Origin: Candidatus Uhrbacteria bacterium
Lineage (GTDB): Bacteria; Patescibacteriota; Patescibacteriia; UBA9934
Assembly (NCBI GenBank): GCA_943350635.1
Contig: CALRAI010000010.1
Coordinates: 1 to 34,394, forward strand
Direction: 5' to 3'
DNA length: 34,394 nucleotides
The stretch's first letter is position 1, and each line of letters starts with the position of its first letter. The notes beneath the pieces are model-generated. The model saw only the letters and a list, made by a program, of their open reading frames with translations. It was not told the DNA's origin and made no database searches. The position numbers were made by a program, and so were the translations under genes. Below are positions 29,604 through 34,394 of this stretch, one piece after another.

Positions 29604-31178
29604 TTAAATTTCCTCCTTTTTCTCCCGAACAAACGCAAGCCAACTTTCCACAAATTCAATAGCAACCTTTAGAGGCGCCTCCAAAATAAAGTCGAAAAAA
29701 TAAATGAACACATTAATTTTTGCCACACGAATGGAAAGCCATGCGCCAGCACGAACAATCGGTAACAAAAGAATATCAAACGCTGTTCCCAAGAATCCAT
29801 TTCTCGCATCTGAAGCGACAATATCCTTTGTAGACGATCGAATACGAATACCAAAGAACGTCACCAATGAAAGGAAGAACAAAAATAATCCAATGGAAAG
29901 TGCATGGAATCCAAAGCTATGCAACATCGACCCAATAAACCCAAACACCACCATAAACAGCAACCCATACAACCCAACAAACACATTAAACCACGCACCA
30001 CGTGCCTCTTGTTTCACGCGAATCGTCAAAAGCTGATGCTGTGCCCCCACCGCAAGTGCACGAACAGCGGCATGATAATCTTCAACGTTCTTCTTTTCAG
30101 GAATACTCACCGACAAACCAATAATCGCCAAGAATAGTGGATGGAATGTGATATTGACGAGCAGCGGATACCACGACGCATCTTTCACCACGAGTAAGTC
30201 GTATGGCACTTCCAAAACAAGCGCCAACAACATTTTTGTAATAAACAAGAAAAGCACCGTACGCACAACAGTTCTCCGCAATCGCACCTTAAAATCGGAT
30301 GTGCGATGGTGAAGCGCTTCCTTTACCGCTTCATCGAGCGCGTGAGGATCGTTCAGCAACACTGTCGAATCTTTGGTGTGCGTAAATACGTCTCGTAACA
30401 CACGGAAAATTCCTGCCTTACGGCGAAGCACACGAGAAAGCCGATCCGTTAATGGATGGAAAATCTCAGTTTCTACAGTATCAATAACACGAACAATATT
30501 CGCCGCAAGCTCATCGCTCAACGCTGGAGACGCTTGTACGCCGGCCCACGTAGGATAATACAGCGTCAACAAACGAAATCGCAGAGTTGCGGCATTACTT
30601 TTTAATAACGTTCGATGAATCGCAATATACAATCGCAAATCCTTCGTCTCATCGCTGAGTCCAAACCTTGGATCCCAATCAATGCGCGTCCGCATTTCCT
30701 CGTACATAAAGCTCGCCAAGGATTCGTCGAGCATTGGTGGAGCAAGCGTATATTCAACCTCTGTTGCAACAACATCGAGCAACCAGTTCTGCAGACGCTC
30801 ACGATTCGCCTTGAGCGTATACACCGCCGCAAACAAGGGTTCGTATTTCCCCAAAATAATCGCCAACGTTTTGCCAAGCGACAACGGTACCATTTTGTTT
30901 GGTAAATATTTTGCCCAGACCAGTTCCTTCAAAAGCTCACTCGCCATACGCTCTGGCGATTCTCCACCACCACGATACCGACGAAGAATGCGTTCAATCG
31001 CATTCCGACGAAGCAAATGTTCTTCTTGATAATCCAACGTGTTTCGAACTTTTTCGTAGATGGACGCCGCAGTGGATCCTGGAACGCTCACTTCGATAGT
31101 TTCTTCCCCATTTACCGCAGCAACAACACTTTCGTGATGCTTCATTCCAGCCGCAAGTTTTACGAATCGTTCGTACAT
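29604..31178 (-). CDS. Unknown polytopic membrane protein
   Basis: I do not recognise this 524-residue protein. The N-terminal 290 residues are soluble and helical, with Arg-rich stretches (LLRRNAIERILRRYRGG). Four to five hydrophobic segments follow: about 295-315 (VLFLFITKMLLALVLEV), 332-350, 400-425 (WFNVFVGLYGLLFMVVFGFIG, in part) and 430-450. An amphipathic, aromatic C-terminus follows and ends in a Lys/Glu tail. The track of codons is open to a TTG at 31187 that overlaps the LOG stop; the ATG at 31178 is preferred. It is the second gene of the long transcript that ends with secDF and directly precedes the anchored glycoside hydrolase. Confidence 0.8.
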   Translation of the reverse strand: MYERFVKLAAGMKHHESVVAAVNGEETIEVSVPGSTAASIYEKVRNTLDYQEEHLLRRNAIERILRRYRGGGESPERMASELLKELVWAKYLPNKMVPLSLGKTLAIILGKYEPLFAAVYTLKANRERLQNWLLDVVATEVEYTLAPPMLDESLASFMYEEMRTRIDWDPRFGLSDETKDLRLYIAIHRTLLKSNAATLRFRLLTLYYPTWAGVQASPALSDELAANIVRVIDTVETEIFHPLTDRLSRVLRRKAGIFRVLRDVFTHTKDSTVLLNDPHALDEAVKEALHHRTSDFKVRLRRTVVRTVLFLFITKMLLALVLEVPYDLLVVKDASWYPLLVNITFHPLFLAIIGLSVSIPEKKNVEDYHAAVRALAVGAQHQLLTIRVKQEARGAWFNVFVGLYGLLFMVVFGFIGSMLHSFGFHALSIGLFLFFLSLVTFFGIRIRSSTKDIVASDARNGFLGTAFDILLLPIVRAGAWLSIRVAKINVFIYFFDFILEAPLKVAIEFVESWLAFVREKKEEI

Positions 31179-31183
31179 ACGCT

Positions 31184-31924
31184 TCAAAAAAGATGACGCT
31201 CCGGTGAGCCTGCCACAATATCGTACGCTTCTTGCGCAGAATCCACCACCGTAAAGAGCTTCAAATCTCCAGCATCAATCGCGTCTTGTGTGCCGTAAAC
31301 ACTGGATTCTAGCCAAGAAACGAGCGGCGTCCAATGATCCTTTCCAATAAGCACAATCGGAAATTTTGACGACTTTCCCGTTTGAACAAGCGTGAGAATT
31401 TCAAAAAGTTCGTCGAGCGTACCAAAACCACCCGGAAAGAAAATGTAGGCTTGCGCTGCAGCAGCAAGCATAACTTTTCGTGTGAAAAAATAATGAAAAC
31501 TATGAGTGAGCGTAATATACGGGTTCAATCGCTGCTCTTGAGGAAGCTCGATGTTAAAACCAATCGAAGGCGCACCAACTTGATACGCCCCTTTATTCGC
31601 CGCTTCCATGACTCCAGGACCTCCACCCGTCACCACCGTAAATCCTCCTTCGCCAAGCAATCTCCCAAGCTTCTCGGATTCCTGATACCAATGCGTAGAG
31701 GGCGCAAAACGTGCAGAACCAAACACAGAAATTTCATGCGATGTTTTGGTAAGCATTTGGAATCCTTCTACCAATTCCGCCATGATACGAAACACACGCC
31801 AGGTAATTTCCGACGCATGTGGAACAGTGCCGTGCTGTTCACACAAAGCACGTTCGTGGTCGTTCAACGGGAAACGACATTTTTCCAAAGCTTTTAACTC
31901 AGAGGTGCGACGAAACAACGCCAT
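31184..31924 (-). CDS. LOG-family protein (TIGR00730-type Rossmann fold)
   Basis: About 246 residues with the lysine-decarboxylase-like fold of the LOG family. The two signatures are VVTGGGPGVMEAANKGA and the phosphoribohydrolase motif FFPGGFGTLDELFEILTLVQTGK (in two parts). Characterised members cleave nucleoside 5'-monophosphates (cytokinin nucleotides or AMP) to base and ribose phosphate. The physiological substrate in bacteria of this kind is unknown. The frame opens at the ATG 31936, but TACAAT at 31935-31940 overlaps that codon, so the ATG at 31924 is more likely. The next gene starts 5 bp after the stop. Confidence 0.9.
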   Translation of the reverse strand: MALFRRTSELKALEKCRFPLNDHERALCEQHGTVPHASEITWRVFRIMAELVEGFQMLTKTSHEISVFGSARFAPSTHWYQESEKLGRLLGEGGFTVVTGGGPGVMEAANKGAYQVGAPSIGFNIELPQEQRLNPYITLTHSFHYFFTRKVMLAAAAQAYIFFPGGFGTLDELFEILTLVQTGKSSKFPIVLIGKDHWTPLVSWLESSVYGTQDAIDAGDLKLFTVVDSAQEAYDIVAGSPERHLF

Positions 31925-31934
31925 AGATGTACGC

Positions 31935-31940
31935 ATTGTA
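31935..31940 (-). promoter_or_regulatory. -10 element before the LOG gene
   Basis: TACAAT on the minus strand ends 10 bp before the ATG at 31924, predicting a leader of about 3 nt. No convincing -35. Confidence 0.35.
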
Positions 31941-31959
31941 TCATGAACATCTGCAGTGC

Positions 31960-34394
31960 TTATCGACCACCATCAAGCAACGGACTATGCCCTGTTTCCA
32001 CTTCAATCCAGTCGCTATATCCATCATTATCCGTGTCCGCATCGTATGGTGATGTACCCCACGCAACTTCCAACCATGTTGCAGCACCATCGCCGTCGGG
32101 ATCATTCACCGGATCGGGATACATAAGGTGCCATGAATTCGTGAGGTACCCAGACGCCGCCCAATCTGCAAGTGAAGTTGATGTATGATTTTCGGAAGCA
32201 ACGGAGTAATACGCAAAAGCATCAGTCTCGAGCGTAATCATATTATCAATCCAATAATCCCCCATCGCGTCAACTAACGTCGCTTCATCGGAAATCGGTC
32301 CAAGTTCCACAGCACCATCGGCATCTCGTTGTACGGTATACACGGAAGAGCTTCCATCAAACTTCACCAGAATGGTTCCAGGATTCACTGGCATAGGATC
32401 CCCGAGCGTAGAGAGATTAAATGTATCTTCGTCCACCGTAAGCACACCATCAAAATTCGTTTGATAGGTAAAGAACGTTTGTGCGTCAAAAAATGCATGA
32501 CGAACCAAAGCATGATCAACTGCGTAAATTGTCGGGGAGTCTACGAGCTTAATAAAGATACCACCAGTGAGCGTTGATGTTGTAACAATCGTAACCTCCG
32601 GCTCAACAACAACCTCTTCAACAACAACACTATCGATGGCTCCAGTATCGGTAGGAGAAACTGTAGTAACAGGGACGGTCGTTGTTACGCTATCTGAGGA
32701 ACCACTCGAAGAGGTAGAGCTTGATGAAGAAACAATACTCAACACCGCATCGCTTGAATCATCATCCGAAACAGTGACAAGATCCGTACCTTCGACCTTA
32801 ATCATGACTGTAGACGAAGCAATGCTCGGAACCGCCCAGGAATACATACCGTCATTCTGTTCATTCGTTGCAATAGATGTCCATGTTGAGCCACTATCCA
32901 CCGAGTAATAAAGATTCACATACGAAATTCCCGTTCCAGTAGATGCCCATGCTACAGATGATAGAGAACCGGCCACCAACGACTCACCACCATTTGGCGC
33001 AGAAAGAGTAATCGTGTTCGCGATAGGAACACTAACCGTATCACTACTGGACGTATGTAAAGTAACGGTGTTATCCGTATCAACATAATACATTCGCGTC
33101 GCAGAACTGGCGTCTGCACCAATCGTAAACATTCCCGATGTTCCGGCAGTTGTAGCATTTCGTACTCCGGACATGGTACACACAATAACAGAACCAGTCG
33201 TCACCGTAGATCCAGAAGCGTTCACCCCACGAAACGACTGTCCCGAAATGCTCGCAGTCATAGCAACAAGAACACCATCTGCCTTACAGGTAACCCCCGT
33301 AGTCGCGATATTGAATGATGCTGGGAATGTCACATCAAACAAGCCTTTACTATTCGCGATCGGATCTTCTGTAAGGGTATAAGTAAATGTGTACGTAGCA
33401 GTTGCTCCAACGATCGCATTACTCGATGTCATAGTTGCAGGAAGGAGAACAGTAAACTGAACAGGATTCGACGTTACCGTAAAATCGCTTGTTGGCGAAG
33501 TTCCCGTTGCAAATGTTGCGCCATTAATTGGAATAACAAGCTGCCAAATTTTTCCATGAACACTGTTGTTCACAATATCGGCATACACACATAACGTTCG
33601 ACTCGCAACACTATCCGACGCCGCATACGCTGCCTTCGTCAGCGTAATTGCTTGCGCAAGAAAGGGAGATGAAGCATCGGTTCCCAAAAGCGTGTCTGTT
33701 CCAGTACCCACGCACGAATTACCAACACGTTCGTAAATCTTTACAGCGGAAAGGTAGCTATTATCAATAACATCACTTGCCGATGCGGCGGCGACTTGTA
33801 ACGAAAGAATATCGTCGGCATTATAATATCCAGAAGCATCAACATCAAGAATAACGTCGTCACCGTTTGCATAAGAGCCACTTGTATCGTGATCAAAATA
33901 TTTCGTCGCCGCCGGCACAGCCTCAAGCACACTACCCCCAGAAAGTACGCGATCCGTACCAGTTCCATCTAAGGCTCCAGCAGTAAGATGAAGATCGGTC
34001 GAAAGAACAATGGAACCGCTCGTAGCATTAAAACCACTCACCGGAGTTCCTGGACTCATCATGATGCGCTCTTGAGCATCAAATAATCGCAGCGTTTGAC
34101 CAGTCGCGGTAACAGCAGTTGTACCAGCAACAGCAACAGTAACAATGTCTTCACCATATGAATAAAGAGTGTCCGCATTTGCATCAATATACACATAAAA
34201 TGGTTCGCCTCCGGCAAACAAAGTACCGGCGTTCACTACTTTTTCCGCACCGCCAGATTCATCCCAAGCTATACCCGTCGTGCGAATACCGTCAGTGCCA
34301 TCTGCAGAAGAGTCAAAAAAACGTTCGCAGTATTCGTTTGGGCTCCGGTACCAACATTCGTTCCATCGACTCCAGAATAAAATAACGGCTCACA
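31960..34394 (-). CDS. Secreted surface protein, C-terminal part, with a frameshift near the window end
   Basis: The readable frame runs from about 34314 to TAA 31960-31962; the gene continues beyond the window. It is Thr/Ser/Ala/Asp-rich with no membrane helix, as in surface-layer proteins. Visible parts, in order: D/G/Y-rich beta units (YIDANADTLYSYGEDI, YFDHDTSGSYANGDDVI), several beta domains, a PNGGE...W...YYSVDSGSTW module of the KNH/GPI-anchored Ser-Thr-rich type, a Ser/Thr linker, a domain of the CPR surface type (FIKLVDSPTIYAVDH, ALVRHAFF, ILVKF, VYTVQRD), and two Asp-rich calcium-binding-like repeats (DPDGDGAATWLE, DTDNDGYSDWIE). Upstream of a T7 run (A7 at 34315-34321) the natural continuation is in another frame; one extra T would join them. 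The GTG at 34236 is not a real start. Confidence 0.85.
34315..34321 (-). other. T7 homopolymer at the frame break of the surface protein gene
   Basis: Reading from the window edge, one frame gives a Gly/Thr/Asn-rich sequence like the rest of the protein up to AAC-GTT-TTT. The downstream frame resumes at GAC-TCT-TCT. Eight T residues would keep a single frame; seven are present, and the upstream frame then meets TAG at 34269-34271. Confidence 0.65.

Noticed and set aside
1-34394. Alternative genetic code (TGA as glycine)
   Set aside because: Several genes, including nrdJ, tgt and the 662-residue protein, end at TGA exactly where their families or operon layout require.
1-34394. CRISPR arrays, rRNA genes, insertion sequences
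   Set aside because: No regularly spaced repeats, no rRNA signatures and no transposase were seen on either strand.

Overview
The window reads as a piece of a bacterial chromosome of Candidate Phyla Radiation (Patescibacteria) type. This placement is an inference. It rests on a VirD4/TraG-like ATPase paired with the membrane protein that usually accompanies it in CPR genomes, a surface protein carrying a CPR-type repeat domain, a class II ribonucleotide reductase as the only RNR seen, a compact minus-strand gene order, and many starts without a Shine-Dalgarno sequence. TGA is used as a normal stop, so this is not a code-4 (Gracilibacteria/Absconditabacteria) lineage. Most of the window has roughly 45% GC by eye, with one GC-rich patch at about 2590-4080.

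Layout. 1-2545 (minus): a large unknown protein with an internal duplication, translationally coupled to the start of a Kef-type cation/proton antiporter that runs off the window. 2585-4081 (minus): a GC-rich island of two orphan genes, each with a Shine-Dalgarno leader and its own hairpin; one is frameshifted. 4151-5352: a membrane fatty acid desaturase divergent from tRNA-Glu(CTC). 5392-6494: a HigBA toxin-antitoxin pair divergent from an ArfB-like ribosome rescue factor. 6594-8417 (plus): glmS. 8414-12793 (minus): the threonylcarbamoyl-AMP synthase TsaC, murF, a class B penicillin-binding protein and a small unknown protein. 12878-17040: a corrinoid adenosyltransferase, a possible structured RNA, and the adenosylcobalamin-dependent ribonucleotide reductase nrdJ with tandem NrdR boxes.

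17173-18195 (minus): a DEDD exonuclease and a coiled-coil protein. 18286-23479 (minus): a four-gene run of a membrane protein, VirD4-like ATPase, UppP and an RNA methyltransferase. It is preceded by a 207-bp element bounded by inverted repeats. 23817-31924 (minus): LOG-family protein, polytopic membrane protein, membrane-anchored glycoside hydrolase, SpoU methyltransferase, Tgt, SecD and SecF, closed by a strong terminator. 31960-34394 (minus): the C-terminal part of a large secreted surface protein.

How the genes fit together: GlmS, MurF, the PBP and UppP serve cell-wall synthesis. CobO makes the adenosylcobalamin that NrdJ consumes. SecDF exports proteins such as the surface protein and possibly helps fold them, because this SecD contains a parvulin-type prolyl isomerase domain. 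TsaC, Tgt, two RNA methyltransferases and tRNA-Glu belong to translation. HigB (an mRNA cleaver) sits beside ArfB (a rescue factor for ribosomes stalled on cut mRNA).

The most unusual points are the SecD-parvulin fusion, a Tgt that has lost all four zinc ligands but keeps its catalytic aspartates, the tandem NrdR operator with an intrinsic terminator in the nrdJ leader, a 131-nt rod-like inverted repeat between nrdJ and cobO, and the long palindromic element before the VirD4 operon. No CRISPR array, rRNA or insertion sequence was seen.
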